Shown here piece after piece: positions 8,695 through 18,107 of a stretch of DNA of 64,000 nucleotides; position 1 is the first letter of the stretch; every line of letters begins with the position of its first letter. Made by a program: the position numbers and the translations under genes. A model generated the notes under the pieces. That model ran no database searches. It was given only the letters and a program-made list of their open reading frames with translations, and had not been told where the DNA came from. The stretch spans positions 2,294,001 to 2,358,000 of the forward strand of contig CP115858.1 of the NCBI GenBank assembly GCA_027920525.1. Direction: 5' to 3'. Source of the stretch: Chryseobacterium daecheongense (GTDB lineage Bacteria > Bacteroidota > Bacteroidia > Flavobacteriales > Weeksellaceae).

Positions 8695-10044
8695 ATGGCA
8701 AAACTTAAAACAGCATATTTCTGTCAAAACTGCGGAACCCAATACTCACAATGGATGGGTCAATGCAAAAACTGCGGGCAATGGAATACATTAGTTGAAG
8801 AGGTCGTGGAAAAGGTATCCAGCAGAAGTCTTCCTTCCTCGAAAACAAAACAACACGTCATTAATATTATTGAAGTTGAAGCAATTGAAGAACCCAGGAT
8901 TAAAACACCCTCCGAGGAGCTCAACCGGGTAATGGGAGGTGGAATTGTTTTAGGTTCTGTTACTTTGATCGGAGGAGAGCCGGGAATCGGAAAATCGACA
9001 TTGCTTTTACAGCTGGCATTAAAAATGAAGAAGAAAATATTTTATGTTTCAGGAGAAGAAAGCGCCTCACAGATCAAAATGAGAGCAGACCGGTTATCTG
9101 AAGTTCAAAACCCAAATTGCTTCCTTTACACCGAAACTTCATTGGAAAAAATATTACATGAAGCCAAAAAATTAGAGCCTGATTTTATCATTATCGACTC
9201 CATTCAAACTTTACAGTCCCAATTGATAGAAAGCTCACCGGGAACCGTTTCCCAAATCAGAGAATGTTCGAATGAGATCATTAAATATGCTAAAGAGAAC
9301 AATACTCCAGTTTTTCTGGTAGGTCATATTACTAAAGACGGACAGATTGCCGGTCCAAAGGTTTTGGAACATATGGTAGATGTAGTTTTAAATTTCGATG
9401 GGGATAGAAATCATCTTTTCAGATTATTACGGGCTAATAAAAACCGTTTTGGCTCCACCTCGGAAATTGGAATCTATGAAATGATTTCCCAGGGCTTAAA
9501 AGAGATCAAAAATCCATCTGAAATTTTAATTACAAAAAAATTCGAGGAGCTTTCCGGAAACTCCGTAGCTGTAACGCTTGAGGGAAATCGCCCTATGTTA
9601 TTGGAGATTCAGGCACTGGTAAGCACGGCTGTTTATGGAACACCTCAGAGGAGTTCTACCGGATTTGATGCTAAAAGATTGAATATGTTGCTTGCCGTAT
9701 TGGAGAAGAGAGCCGGATTTCAGCTTGGTGCTAAAGATGTTTTTCTCAACATTACAGGGGGAATAAAGACAGATGACCCGGCCCTTGATCTCGCTGTAGT
9801 AGCCTCTATCCTTTCATCTAATGAAGACATTGCAATATCCGAACATTTTTGTTTTGCCGGGGAAATCGGACTTAGCGGCGAAATCAGACCTGTTGCTCAA
9901 ATTGAACAACGCATCTCGGAAGCTGAAAAATTGGGATATGAAAAGATCTTTGTCTCCAACCTCAACAAAATACCTAAAAGAAAATTCGGGATTAAAATTG
10001 AGGAAGTCAGTAAAATTGAAGATTTCCATGAACGAATCTTTTAA
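8695..10044 (+). CDS. radA: DNA repair protein RadA
   Basis: RadA (Sms) is a RecA-like ATPase that drives branch migration during recombinational repair. The 449-residue protein shows every family block. There is an N-terminal four-cysteine zinc finger (C10, C13, C24, C27), Walker A GGEPGIGKST at 93-102, a Walker B-like FIIIDSIQTL, and the RadA-specific KNRFG motif near residue 250. A C-terminal Lon-protease-like domain (FLNITGGIKTDDPALDLAV, SGEIRPV) follows. The ATG at 8695 puts the zinc finger at its usual position. Confidence 0.97.
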   Translation: MAKLKTAYFCQNCGTQYSQWMGQCKNCGQWNTLVEEVVEKVSSRSLPSSKTKQHVINIIEVEAIEEPRIKTPSEELNRVMGGGIVLGSVTLIGGEPGIGKSTLLLQLALKMKKKIFYVSGEESASQIKMRADRLSEVQNPNCFLYTETSLEKILHEAKKLEPDFIIIDSIQTLQSQLIESSPGTVSQIRECSNEIIKYAKENNTPVFLVGHITKDGQIAGPKVLEHMVDVVLNFDGDRNHLFRLLRANKNRFGSTSEIGIYEMISQGLKEIKNPSEILITKKFEELSGNSVAVTLEGNRPMLLEIQALVSTAVYGTPQRSSTGFDAKRLNMLLAVLEKRAGFQLGAKDVFLNITGGIKTDDPALDLAVVASILSSNEDIAISEHFCFAGEIGLSGEIRPVAQIEQRISEAEKLGYEKIFVSNLNKIPKRKFGIKIEEVSKIEDFHERIF

Positions 10045-10141
10045 TTAAAAGACAGTCCTAAAACATCATTAATTAATTTACCAAGAAAACGTACTAGTTT
10101 CCAATTTATCGCCAAAATCCAGACAAGGATTAAATAAAAAG

Positions 10142-10194
10142 CATCATCACTCTTTATGAATATGAATATGAATATTCGATAGAGAGTGATGATG
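10142..10194. repeat. Inverted repeat between radA and the M12B-like gene
   Basis: A perfect 12-bp inverted repeat (CATCATCACTCT at 10142-10153, AGAGTGATGATG at 10183-10194) encloses three tandem copies of GAATAT. Minus-strand readout ends in a T-rich run (complement of the A-run at 10136-10140). On the plus strand there is no clear T-run, so a terminator role for radA is uncertain. Confidence 0.6.
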
Positions 10195-10322
10195 TTATTA
10201 AAAACAATCTTCAACCGCAGTTTCTTAGATCAATTTAATAGCAACAAAGCTCTGAAATTAAATATTTCGCAGAAATTTCGATCATCTATTGAAAAAAAAT
10301 CACCACATGTTGATATTTTATA

Positions 10323-10330
10323 TATATTTG
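10323..10330 (+). promoter_or_regulatory. -7 box upstream of the M12B-like protease
   Basis: TATATTTG matches TAnnTTTG exactly and lies 26 bp before the ATG at 10357. No TTG stands at the expected 19-20 bp upstream, so the promoter may need an activator. It supports the downstream start over the one at 10186. Confidence 0.45.
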
Positions 10331-10356
10331 TATATCACCATACTAAATCACATAAA

Positions 10357-11898
10357 ATGAAAACAAAATTCACTATTTTCGTGTTGTTTTGCGCCGGCAT
10401 GCTATTTGGGCAAAACAAAATTTTTCAAACAGCTATTAATGAGAATAATTTAAAAAGTAACCAAAAAGTAAGCAGGGAGCTATCCTCTTCTTATTTAGTT
10501 ACAAAATACTATTCCCAAGCTCCCTTTAATTTAAAATCCGATTTACAAATCAACCTCCCGACCGGTAAAGAGATCACAGCCAAATTCAGCCGTTCTTTAA
10601 CGTACAGCAATAAGAGTGAATCTTATATTTACACTATTGAAAATGATCCCAGAGCCGAACTTGTACTTTCACAATATGATCGCGTGGTAACAGGAATGTA
10701 CGCTTCAGGCACAGGTGAAAAAGTAATATTCCACCAAACTGATGCAAACGTTTTTGCATTATCCGAAGTGAGCGATTCGACAATCCTCAATCAGGATTCG
10801 ATTGATGATTATGTAATGGACAAAAACGAAAACTTTAATAAAGCAAATTCTAACGTTTGCTTATCAACAACCCCTGTATGCCCTGCTACCAGAGTAGATG
10901 TGATGGTAGTTTTCACTACCGCAGCAAAAAACGCATGGGGCGGGCTTTCACAGAGTAATTCGTTTGTAGCAACTGCTATCACCAATTTCAATACTGCATT
11001 AACCAATTCAGGGGTTTCCAATGTCACCATTAATCTTGTATACTCCGGAGAGATCAGCTACACTGAATCCGGAAGTTTGAGTACGGATCTTCCAAGGCTT
11101 AGAAATAATAATGATGGGTATATGGATGATGTACATACACTAAGAACCACCTATGGAGCGGATCTATGCGCTTTAGTTACCTCAACACCAACTAACACTT
11201 GCGGCTTAGGCTATGTAAATACAAGTTCTACCAACTACAGCAGTAATTCAGGGTTTTGTGTAAGCCTATACAATTGTGCTGTATCCAACTACTCACTTGC
11301 CCACGAACTTGGACACAATATGGGATTAAGACATGACTGGTACGTAGACTCCAGCACCACACCATGTGATCATCATCATGGATACACCAATAAAAAAGCA
11401 ATAGATCTTGGAACTTCGAGCACTTCTTCTCAAAGATGGAGAACTATAATGGCTTATAATGATGAATGTTCCTCTAAAGGATTCAACTGTACCAGAATCA
11501 ACAGGTGGGCAAATCCGGACATTAACTACAATAGTGATCCTACGGGGGTAGCAATAGGAAACACCAAGCCGGCTAATGAAGCCTTTGGATTTGCACGTTT
11601 CGCTTGTGTCGTTTCTAATTTTATGCCTGAAACACAATCTTTCCTCGCCACAAAGGAAGCTATTCATGAAACACAAGAGTTCTTACTATATCCTAATCCT
11701 GCTCATGATATGATTCAGATTTCAGGAAACAGAACCGGCAAGTATTCTTTTAAAGTATACAATTCTGCAGGCCAAAACGTAATATCAACTACGGAAACTA
11801 CCATCCACCTCAAAGGATTAACTTCCGGAGAGTACTTCCTAAGTATTTATGATGACAAAAATTCTTTGATAGAAAGTAAAAAGTTTATTGTTAGATAA
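10357..11898 (+). CDS. Secreted M12B/reprolysin-like zinc metalloprotease with T9SS C-terminal domain
   Basis: This is a secreted zinc endopeptidase. The 513-residue protein has a signal peptide (MKTKFTIFVLFCAGMLFGQ), a pro-region of about 150 residues, and a catalytic domain. The zinc motif is HELGHNMGLRHD (about residues 316-327), with a Met-turn in TIMAYND. Many paired cysteines suggest disulfides. The last 70 residues (FLLYPNPAHDMIQISG, ending SKKFIVR) form a type A T9SS sorting domain, so it should leave by type IX secretion. An in-frame start at 10186 lies inside an inverted repeat and was rejected. Confidence 0.9.
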   Translation: MKTKFTIFVLFCAGMLFGQNKIFQTAINENNLKSNQKVSRELSSSYLVTKYYSQAPFNLKSDLQINLPTGKEITAKFSRSLTYSNKSESYIYTIENDPRAELVLSQYDRVVTGMYASGTGEKVIFHQTDANVFALSEVSDSTILNQDSIDDYVMDKNENFNKANSNVCLSTTPVCPATRVDVMVVFTTAAKNAWGGLSQSNSFVATAITNFNTALTNSGVSNVTINLVYSGEISYTESGSLSTDLPRLRNNNDGYMDDVHTLRTTYGADLCALVTSTPTNTCGLGYVNTSSTNYSSNSGFCVSLYNCAVSNYSLAHELGHNMGLRHDWYVDSSTTPCDHHHGYTNKKAIDLGTSSTSSQRWRTIMAYNDECSSKGFNCTRINRWANPDINYNSDPTGVAIGNTKPANEAFGFARFACVVSNFMPETQSFLATKEAIHETQEFLLYPNPAHDMIQISGNRTGKYSFKVYNSAGQNVISTTETTIHLKGLTSGEYFLSIYDDKNSLIESKKFIVR

Positions 11899-11921
11899 TT
11901 TCTTTTAAATAGTTAGTTTAT

Positions 11922-11962
11922 AAACCTTCAAATACCTTAACTTTATTTGAAGGTTTTATTTT
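11922..11962 (+). terminator. Terminator of the M12B-like gene
   Basis: A 13-bp stem (AAACCTTCAAATA at 11922-11934 with its complement at 11944-11956) has a 9-nt loop and a T-rich tail (TATTTTTATAA). It ends 16 bp before the next ATG. Confidence 0.88.
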
Positions 11963-11978
11963 TATAACCTGATATCCT

Positions 11979-12572
11979 ATGAATTATTTAGCACATTCTT
12001 TTCTCTCTTTTACAGATCAGCAAATTGTCGGACAGTTTCTCGAAGATTTCATCAGAAACAAAGAGCGGTTCTCATTTCCAAAAGAAATTCAGGATGGGAT
12101 TACCTTACACAGAGCTATTGATACTTTTACAGACTCCCATCCGGCTATTCATGAAGCTAAAAAAATATTCAGCCCTTTGGTAAGACTATATGCAGGAGCA
12201 TTTGTAGATGTATCTATGGATCATTTTCTGGCTAATGACTTCAGTCTTAATTCACTGCAAGGCTGGAAAAACCATTCCCTCCGGGTTTACAAGGCTCTTA
12301 ATGAAAATCAAGAATGGCTTCCTGAAAATTTTAAGAGAATGTTAGTAAAGATGGAAACAGAGGATTGGCTATATAATTACAGAGAAGATTGGGGAATAAA
12401 ATTCAGTATTCAAAATGTTCTTAACAAAGCACAATATCTGGAGAAAGATATTCCTGTATTCGAAGCATTTTTAAAAAATAAAGATCTTCTTCAGGAATGT
12501 TACAATAATTTTTTTCCGGATTTACTTGAGCATACAAGAGGAATCAATGCTCTTTTACAAATAGACAATTAA
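11979..12572 (+). CDS. acpH: Acyl carrier protein phosphodiesterase
   Basis: AcpH-type enzymes remove the 4'-phosphopantetheine group from acyl carrier protein, a metal-dependent hydrolysis. The 197-residue protein is of normal length. It begins MNYLAHSFLSF and carries the HD-like metal residues in GITLHRAIDTFTDSHP, plus LYAGAFVDVSMDHFLANDF, characteristic of the PF04336 family. It is separated from the upstream protease by a terminator, so it probably has its own promoter. The assignment rests on these motifs; the in vivo role in Bacteroidota is not settled. Confidence 0.88.
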   Translation: MNYLAHSFLSFTDQQIVGQFLEDFIRNKERFSFPKEIQDGITLHRAIDTFTDSHPAIHEAKKIFSPLVRLYAGAFVDVSMDHFLANDFSLNSLQGWKNHSLRVYKALNENQEWLPENFKRMLVKMETEDWLYNYREDWGIKFSIQNVLNKAQYLEKDIPVFEAFLKNKDLLQECYNNFFPDLLEHTRGINALLQIDN

Positions 12573-12582
12573 CCCTTAAAAT

Positions 12583-12610
12583 AAAAAAGCACTTACGTGA
12601 GTAAGCGCTT
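12583..12610 (-). terminator. Leftward terminator, copy 1
   Basis: On the minus strand, the stem AAGCGCTTAC / GTAAGTGCTT (one G-T pair, 4-nt loop) is followed by six T. It is nearly identical in sequence to the hairpin at 12769-12798. Confidence 0.8.
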
Positions 12611-12768
12611 AATAATCTTCTGTATTTCGCTAAAAATAATTTGATATGAAGATTATATTTTAATTAGTCAATTTTATTGCCAAAATGTTACAAACAAACA
12701 TTTGTTAGTTACAAAATAAAAACATTTATCCCATTTATGCAAAGAAAAACTAATATTGAAATCTATAC

Positions 12769-12798
12769 AAAAAAGCACTTACCATTAAGATAAGCGCT
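12769..12798 (-). terminator. Leftward terminator, copy 2
   Basis: On the minus strand, AGCGCTTA / TAAGTGCT with a 9-nt loop is followed by six T. The arm bases repeat those of copy 1, 186 bp away. It is positioned to end transcription of the small minus-strand frame at 12930-13124. Confidence 0.7.
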
Positions 12799-12929
12799 AT
12801 ATATATGTCGAATTTGTGTTGTTAGAATTTTTTGTGCCTGATCCTATCCGGAGTTTGTGGGAACTATTTCTCCAAATAGCAATAAAATAAAAATATAATG
12901 TTCTGTTTTACTATTTCCAATTTTTATAA

Positions 12930-13124
12930 TTACGTTGAATCCATCGATAGCCCAATTGTGTCATTTGGAGGATTACCTATTTTCAGAATCCGGGTTAAAT
13001 AATTTTTTGCTTCATCTGCATAAAAAACACCTGATGTCTTTATTGTATTAACCCCTACTTGTTCTTTAATTAAAGTACATGTGGGATAAAAATGCAAGAA
13101 AAAATTACTTTCTTTATTTTCCAT
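12930..13124 (-). CDS. Possible small hypothetical protein (64 aa)
   Basis: No family was recognised. From the ATG at 13124 the frame encodes MENKESNFFLHFYPTCTL... ending SMDST. It is in an otherwise gene-free stretch and is followed, in its own direction, by two terminator hairpins, which is the main support that something is transcribed leftward here. An in-frame TTG at 13148 could add eight residues. It may also be the remnant of a larger gene. Confidence 0.35.
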   Translation of the reverse strand: MENKESNFFLHFYPTCTLIKEQVGVNTIKTSGVFYADEAKNYLTRILKIGNPPNDTIGLSMDST

Positions 13125-13144
13125 ATGCAATATTGTTATTTCTA

Positions 13145-13550
13145 ACAACTAAGAATTAATACAATTTTTAAAACTTCTTTAAATCCAATACAAAATATAT
13201 AATATATATAATTTTATAAAAAATTAACATATCTAAACCCTATCAAATATAAAAAAAATTATTTAATAAACACACATAAAGATCAAATATTAAAAAATAT
13301 TAATAATATTAATTAGTCACTATTAATAGATTTAACAAAATATAGAAAATCCTTAATTTGCAAATATTTAAGACCTTTAAATATCTAAAATAAATGTTAA
13401 AAAAATAAAAATCCTTTATTTTAATATTTCTCAAATATATAAATTTAATATTTATCACGCAATGGTGTATTAATTTTCATCAAAAAAGAATATTATTAGA
13501 AAAAATACACATGTACAATTACATATACACTTGAAAGCGCATTAAATACA
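13145..13550. other. Extremely AT-rich gene-free stretch
   Basis: About 400 bp is almost wholly A and T, with runs of ATATAT and poly-A/T and no frame of useful length on either strand. It sits between the small minus-strand frame and the end of the DUF6702 gene. No repeat unit, RNA or origin-like box could be defined. Confidence 0.7.
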
Positions 13551-14054
13551 TTATTGGAACTGTTGATACAGATATCGATTGGGATAGGATAATTTTTCAC
13601 TTTTCCTTTTCCCATTCAAAATAATATGGACAATGTTGATCTGATCATCAAACAGATTATACAAAAAACTAACTGCAGCTTCAACTTTCTTAGGCATATT
13701 AACAGATTCCGTTTCCAAAAAAATATTCACAGATTCATTATCCTCTTCATATCCCAGATAATTTACCCTTAAGAACTTACCGTCGGACTTTAGTTTCAGA
13801 TATTCTGCACTATAATTTTTTAAAGCGTCATCCAACTGAACCTTATACTTCGGATCATTAAAGTGGAAAGACTTGTTGTATTTTTTACCTAGGGCATTTT
13901 CCAGATCATCCAGAAAAAAACGCCCGGTAACCTCGAATGTCTTTGATTTTGTATTATAATTGATTTCAACGGAACCTACATGATAGGGATGCTTTATAAT
14001 AGTAAAAGAATACAAAAAAACAAGAGGAATAAACAGTATCCACAAACCTTTCAT
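13551..14054 (-). CDS. DUF6702-family exported protein
   Basis: The 167-residue protein begins with a hydrophobic signal or anchor (MKGLWILFIPLVFLYSFTII). The mature part starts KHPYHVGSVEINYNTKSKTFEVTGRFFLDDLE, the pattern of the DUF6702 family, which commonly accompanies a HupE/UreJ-like membrane protein and an M1 peptidase in flavobacteria. Here it is divergent from that pair across 66 bp. No biochemical role is established; an envelope-located accessory to the neighbouring membrane protein is an inference from gene order. Confidence 0.75.
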   Translation of the reverse strand: MKGLWILFIPLVFLYSFTIIKHPYHVGSVEINYNTKSKTFEVTGRFFLDDLENALGKKYNKSFHFNDPKYKVQLDDALKNYSAEYLKLKSDGKFLRVNYLGYEEDNESVNIFLETESVNMPKKVEAAVSFLYNLFDDQINIVHIILNGKRKSEKLSYPNRYLYQQFQ

Positions 14055-14120
14055 AAAAACAGACTTAATTATTTTTCGAAATTAATCATTATTTTCGTAC
14101 GTTTTACAGTACATTATATC

Positions 14121-14699
14121 ATGCAGGACTTTTTATTCTATTTAAAACTTGGTTGGGAACATATCATTTCTTTAGATGCGCTTGATCACCAACTTTTTGT
14201 TTTAGCTTTAATTGCGGTTTATTCTTATAAGGATCTCAAGAAAATTCTAATCCTGGTGACAGCATTCACAATAGGTCATTCCATAACATTAGCATTAAGT
14301 ATCCTTGATATAGTAAGAGTGCCTTCAAATTGGGTAGAGTTTTTAATTCCGCTAACAATAGTCCTTACAGCATTAGGTAATATTATTATGAAGAATAAAA
14401 AGCAGGCCCTGGACAAAACAAATTATTACCTGGCTTTATTTTTCGGACTTATTCACGGAATGGGATTTGCCAATACTGCAAGAGTGATGATTGCAAAAAG
14501 CCAGAGTATTGCGATTCCTCTTTTAGGATTTAATATTGGTTTGGAAGTAGGACAGATTGTAATTGTTTGTGCTATTTTAATCTTGCTGTTTATTGCATTA
14601 ACATTATTCAAAATTAATAGAAAAGATTGGATACTCTTTATATCGTCCGGTGTTTTTGCCCTGGCATTAAAAATGACAATAGAAAGAATTCCATTTTAA
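14121..14699 (+). CDS. HupE/UreJ-family membrane protein
   Basis: HupE/UreJ proteins are small polytopic proteins, some of them nickel or cobalt transporters. The 192-residue protein has about six membrane segments. It carries the family's conserved His-containing motifs: LDALDHQLFVLAL near the N-terminus, TIGHSITLAL, and LFFGLIHGMGFA. The ATG at 14121 was chosen because it directly precedes QDFLFYLKLGWEHI, the usual beginning, while an earlier in-frame start at 13980 would lie inside the divergent DUF6702 gene. The transported ion is not determined by sequence. Confidence 0.87.
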   Translation: MQDFLFYLKLGWEHIISLDALDHQLFVLALIAVYSYKDLKKILILVTAFTIGHSITLALSILDIVRVPSNWVEFLIPLTIVLTALGNIIMKNKKQALDKTNYYLALFFGLIHGMGFANTARVMIAKSQSIAIPLLGFNIGLEVGQIVIVCAILILLFIALTLFKINRKDWILFISSGVFALALKMTIERIPF

Positions 14700-14766
14700 G
14701 ACTTATTGATTGATATTTTTTCAAGTAGTTATTGTTATATTTGAAAATTATTAAATCATTTCGGTC

Positions 14767-17142
14767 ATGAGACTAAAAGTAACCCTACTTTCTGTATTCA
14801 CATTTGCAGGTTTAGCAGCCCAAAATATTCAAAATAACCCGGGAAGTAATCACGGAAATAAGTTTGAACAATTAGGAACCATTTTACCTACTCCAAATAT
14901 TTATAGAACTGCTTCCGGATCTCCGGGACATGGTTACTGGCAAAACAGAGCAGATTATAATATTTCCGCCTATCTGGACGAGGATAAAAGAAACCTGAAG
15001 GGCTCCGAAACGATTACTTATTATAACAATTCTCCTGACGACTTAGATTATATATGGTTACAATTGGATGAGAACGAGGCATCAAGCATCAACAAAGCCA
15101 ATTATCCTACTTCTACAACCCTTCCTAAAACCATAAATGACCAGAAGTTAAAGATAACGGAACTTCCGGAAAAGGACAATGGCTACGGCATTCATCTGGA
15201 AAAAGTAACCGACGAAACCGGTAATGCATTACGGTATACTGTAAACAAAACCATGATGCGTATTGATTTGCCTAAAATCCTGAAAAAAGGAGAAAAATTC
15301 ACGTTAAAAATAGACTGGAATTACAACATCACCAACAGAATTAAAATGGGTGGCCGTGGTGGCTATGAAAACTTTCCTGAAGATGGAAATGATTTGTACA
15401 CAATGACACAATGGTATCCAAGGATGTGTGTTTACAGTGATTTTCATGGATGGCAGAATCACCAGTTTACAGGAAGAGGAGAATTCGCCCTTGCCTTTGG
15501 AAATTTTAAAGTTTCAATGAATGTTCCTGCAGATCATGTTGTAGGAGGTACCGGAGAGTGTAAGAATTATGAACAGGTATTATCTTCAGACCAACTATCC
15601 CGATATAGAAAAGCCCAAAGCTCATCAGAGCCTGTAGAAATTGTAACGCTCGATGAAGCGAAGAAAGCAGAAAAAAACAGATCAAAACAAAGAAAAACCT
15701 GGGTTTTTGAAGCCAATAATGTAAGGGATTTCGCATGGACGTCATCCCGAAAGTTCATCTGGGATGGAATGGGCGTGGTAATACCGGAAAACAATAATAA
15801 AGTAATGGCTATGAGCTTCTATGGTAAAGAGGCTTACGGACTTTACAGAAAATTCTCTACAAAAGCTGTTGCACACACAATAAAAACTTATTCAGAATTC
15901 ACGATTCCTTACCCTTATCCGGTTGCTCAGTCTGTAGAAGCGGCAAATGGTATGGAATATCCTATGATCTGTTTCAATTTTGGAAGAACTGAGAAAGATG
16001 GAACTTACTCAGAAGGAACCAAAAATGGTATGATCGGAGTAATCATCCATGAGGTAGGACACAATTTCTTTCCCATGATCATTAACTCCGATGAAAGACA
16101 GTGGACCTGGATGGACGAAGGATTGAACACCTTTACAGAATATCTTACGGAAGAAAGATGGGATAACAAGTTCCCTTCAAAACGAGGACCTGCATGGACT
16201 ATTGTGGATTACATGAAACTACCAAAAGATCAGCTGGAGCCTATTATGAGTAACTCTGAAAACATTGTTCAGTTTGGCCCTAATGCCTACTCAAAACCCG
16301 CAACTGGCCTGAATATCCTTCGTGAAACCATTATGGGCAGAGAACTTTTTGATAAGGCCTATAAAACTTATGCAAAAAGATGGGCTTTTAAACACCCGGA
16401 ACCTGCCGATTTCTTCAGAACAATGGAGGATGCAAGCGGAGAAGATCTGGATTGGTTCTGGAGAGGATGGTTTTACGGCACAGATCCTGTTGACATAGCT
16501 ATTGATAAGGTAACCATTGCCACTCCCGATTTAGATGCCGTACCTGCACCTAAAGAAGTAAAGTACAAAGTCGACAAAGCTCTTGTTAATGATTTTGAAG
16601 ACCTTTCCAAAATCAGAAACAGAGAAGATAAAAATATTACGTTCTATGTAGACAAGGATAAAGAAGCTCAGGATTTCTACTATCGTTACGATCGTGGCCA
16701 GGAAAAAGTGGACCAGAATAAAGAATACTCCCTTACACAGGACAATGATATGGCTCTTGATAAACAGCAAAAAGAAAAGTTCAAAAACATTCAAGCTTAT
16801 CAAATTGACTTCGTAAACAAAGGAGGACTGGTGATGCCAATCATTCTGGAATTTACTTTTGAAGATGGAACGAAATTATACGATAAATCTTCCGCTCAGA
16901 TCTGGAGGCTCAACGAACAAAAGGCTACAAAGACTTATTATTTTGAGAAAAAATTAAAGTCTATTCAGCTGGACCCAATGCGTGAAACAGCAGATATTGA
17001 CACTTCAAATAATTTCTGGAGCAATGATGGTAGTACGTCTGAGACTTCCAGATTCCAGGTATTCAAACAAAAACATGAAGGGGCAGTAAGAGGCGGTGCC
17101 AATGGAAAAGTAAATCCAATGCAGGCCGCAGGAAAAAAATAA
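14767..17142 (+). CDS. M1-family (gluzincin) metallopeptidase
   Basis: This is a secreted or periplasmic zinc aminopeptidase-like enzyme of family M1. The 791-residue protein has a signal peptide (MRLKVTLLSVFTFAGLAAQ), an N-terminal beta domain, and the catalytic motif HEVGHNFF at about residues 428-435. The third zinc ligand comes 18 residues later in WTWMDEGLNTFTEY. The usual N-terminal substrate-anchoring GxMEN motif appears as NGMEYP. The C-terminal 200 residues are charged and lack a clear T9SS domain. It is followed 14 bp later by an exported protein of unknown function and is probably cotranscribed with it. Confidence 0.92.
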   Translation: MRLKVTLLSVFTFAGLAAQNIQNNPGSNHGNKFEQLGTILPTPNIYRTASGSPGHGYWQNRADYNISAYLDEDKRNLKGSETITYYNNSPDDLDYIWLQLDENEASSINKANYPTSTTLPKTINDQKLKITELPEKDNGYGIHLEKVTDETGNALRYTVNKTMMRIDLPKILKKGEKFTLKIDWNYNITNRIKMGGRGGYENFPEDGNDLYTMTQWYPRMCVYSDFHGWQNHQFTGRGEFALAFGNFKVSMNVPADHVVGGTGECKNYEQVLSSDQLSRYRKAQSSSEPVEIVTLDEAKKAEKNRSKQRKTWVFEANNVRDFAWTSSRKFIWDGMGVVIPENNNKVMAMSFYGKEAYGLYRKFSTKAVAHTIKTYSEFTIPYPYPVAQSVEAANGMEYPMICFNFGRTEKDGTYSEGTKNGMIGVIIHEVGHNFFPMIINSDERQWTWMDEGLNTFTEYLTEERWDNKFPSKRGPAWTIVDYMKLPKDQLEPIMSNSENIVQFGPNAYSKPATGLNILRETIMGRELFDKAYKTYAKRWAFKHPEPADFFRTMEDASGEDLDWFWRGWFYGTDPVDIAIDKVTIATPDLDAVPAPKEVKYKVDKALVNDFEDLSKIRNREDKNITFYVDKDKEAQDFYYRYDRGQEKVDQNKEYSLTQDNDMALDKQQKEKFKNIQAYQIDFVNKGGLVMPIILEFTFEDGTKLYDKSSAQIWRLNEQKATKTYYFEKKLKSIQLDPMRETADIDTSNNFWSNDGSTSETSRFQVFKQKHEGAVRGGANGKVNPMQAAGKK

Positions 17143-17156
17143 CCCTAACCATAACT

Positions 17157-18050
17157 ATGAAAAAACTCATTCTTGTAATGCTGATGATTACAGCATCATT
17201 TTCTTATGCACAATCTCTACAGATTTATACGGGAAAAAGAGATTTCCTTCCCATAGAAATACTCATGGAGGATGGAAGCATAAAAAAAGGATTTGCACAA
17301 GATTTTACACTCCCAGATCCTGTCACTTTCTCGATTCAGTTTATTGGAAAAACTTCAGCAAAGGGTGCCCATTTGGACAGAAAAGAAATAAAATTCAAAT
17401 CTTCTAAAACAGACCCGGAAATACAGCTTATTCCGGTTACCGTTATTAAAAGCCTTATCTATACCAATGAAGACACACATGAAACTTTCCAATTGGATAA
17501 ACGTATTGTAAGGAAGATTAACAATAATTTAGAGCTGGAATCCGAAGGGAAAGTGCTCATGCTTCCCTTAATAAAAAAAGGAGACATCAATTTGTACGGT
17601 TTTAGGAATATCGTATGTAAAGCAAATTTCGGAGACAGCTTTGCTACTGTTTATAACGGAAACGAAAATAATTGTTCCCTGGTCGCTGTAATGACCTATA
17701 TCAGTAAACCGGATGACACGGTGGCAATATCACCAGCAGACTATGATTCTGTAACTCCTTTTTCTATTTTTAATTTAAAAAATATTTATAAAAAATATTA
17801 CAAAGCATACGAACTCATTGGAAAGGATTGTCCTGAATTTTTAAAAAAAGTTGATCAGGCAAGAAGTGAAGATTATTTTTCCAATAAAACTTTCAAAGAA
17901 AACAAGAAAGCTCTGGAAGAAGAAAAAAAAGAAGCATTAAGAGGAAAAAAAGGAGTAGAAATCACCAAACTAAACCTGCAATTCAGCACAGAATTATATA
18001 CTAAAATGTACGGAAAACTAATAGAAGATTATCAGGAATCCTGTCATTGA
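17157..18050 (+). CDS. Hypothetical exported protein
   Basis: No family was recognised. The 297-residue protein has a signal peptide (MKKLILVMLMITASFSYAQ), a beta-rich first half, and a Lys/Glu-rich helical segment near residues 240-265. It starts 14 bp after the M1 peptidase stop and ends at a strong terminator, so the two genes form an operon. A periplasmic or surface location linked to the peptidase is inferred from position only. Confidence 0.75.
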   Translation: MKKLILVMLMITASFSYAQSLQIYTGKRDFLPIEILMEDGSIKKGFAQDFTLPDPVTFSIQFIGKTSAKGAHLDRKEIKFKSSKTDPEIQLIPVTVIKSLIYTNEDTHETFQLDKRIVRKINNNLELESEGKVLMLPLIKKGDINLYGFRNIVCKANFGDSFATVYNGNENNCSLVAVMTYISKPDDTVAISPADYDSVTPFSIFNLKNIYKKYYKAYELIGKDCPEFLKKVDQARSEDYFSNKTFKENKKALEEEKKEALRGKKGVEITKLNLQFSTELYTKMYGKLIEDYQESCH

Positions 18051-18080
18051 TTATCTTTTGTCCAAAGGAATCTTTATTGT

Positions 18081-18107
18081 AAAAACCGCTTTAAAGCGGT
18101 TTTTTTA
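18081..18107. terminator. Bidirectional terminator
   Basis: The perfect self-complementary core AAACCGCTTT/AAAGCGGTTT (18083-18102) is flanked by A and T runs. It lies between the convergent exported-protein gene and the LytTR regulator gene and overlaps the latter's stop. Confidence 0.88.

Noticed and set aside
10186..10356. Longer N-terminus for the M12B-like protease
   Set aside because: The extension begins inside an inverted repeat, covers a -7 box and would precede a perfect signal peptide; the ATG at 10357 is far better.
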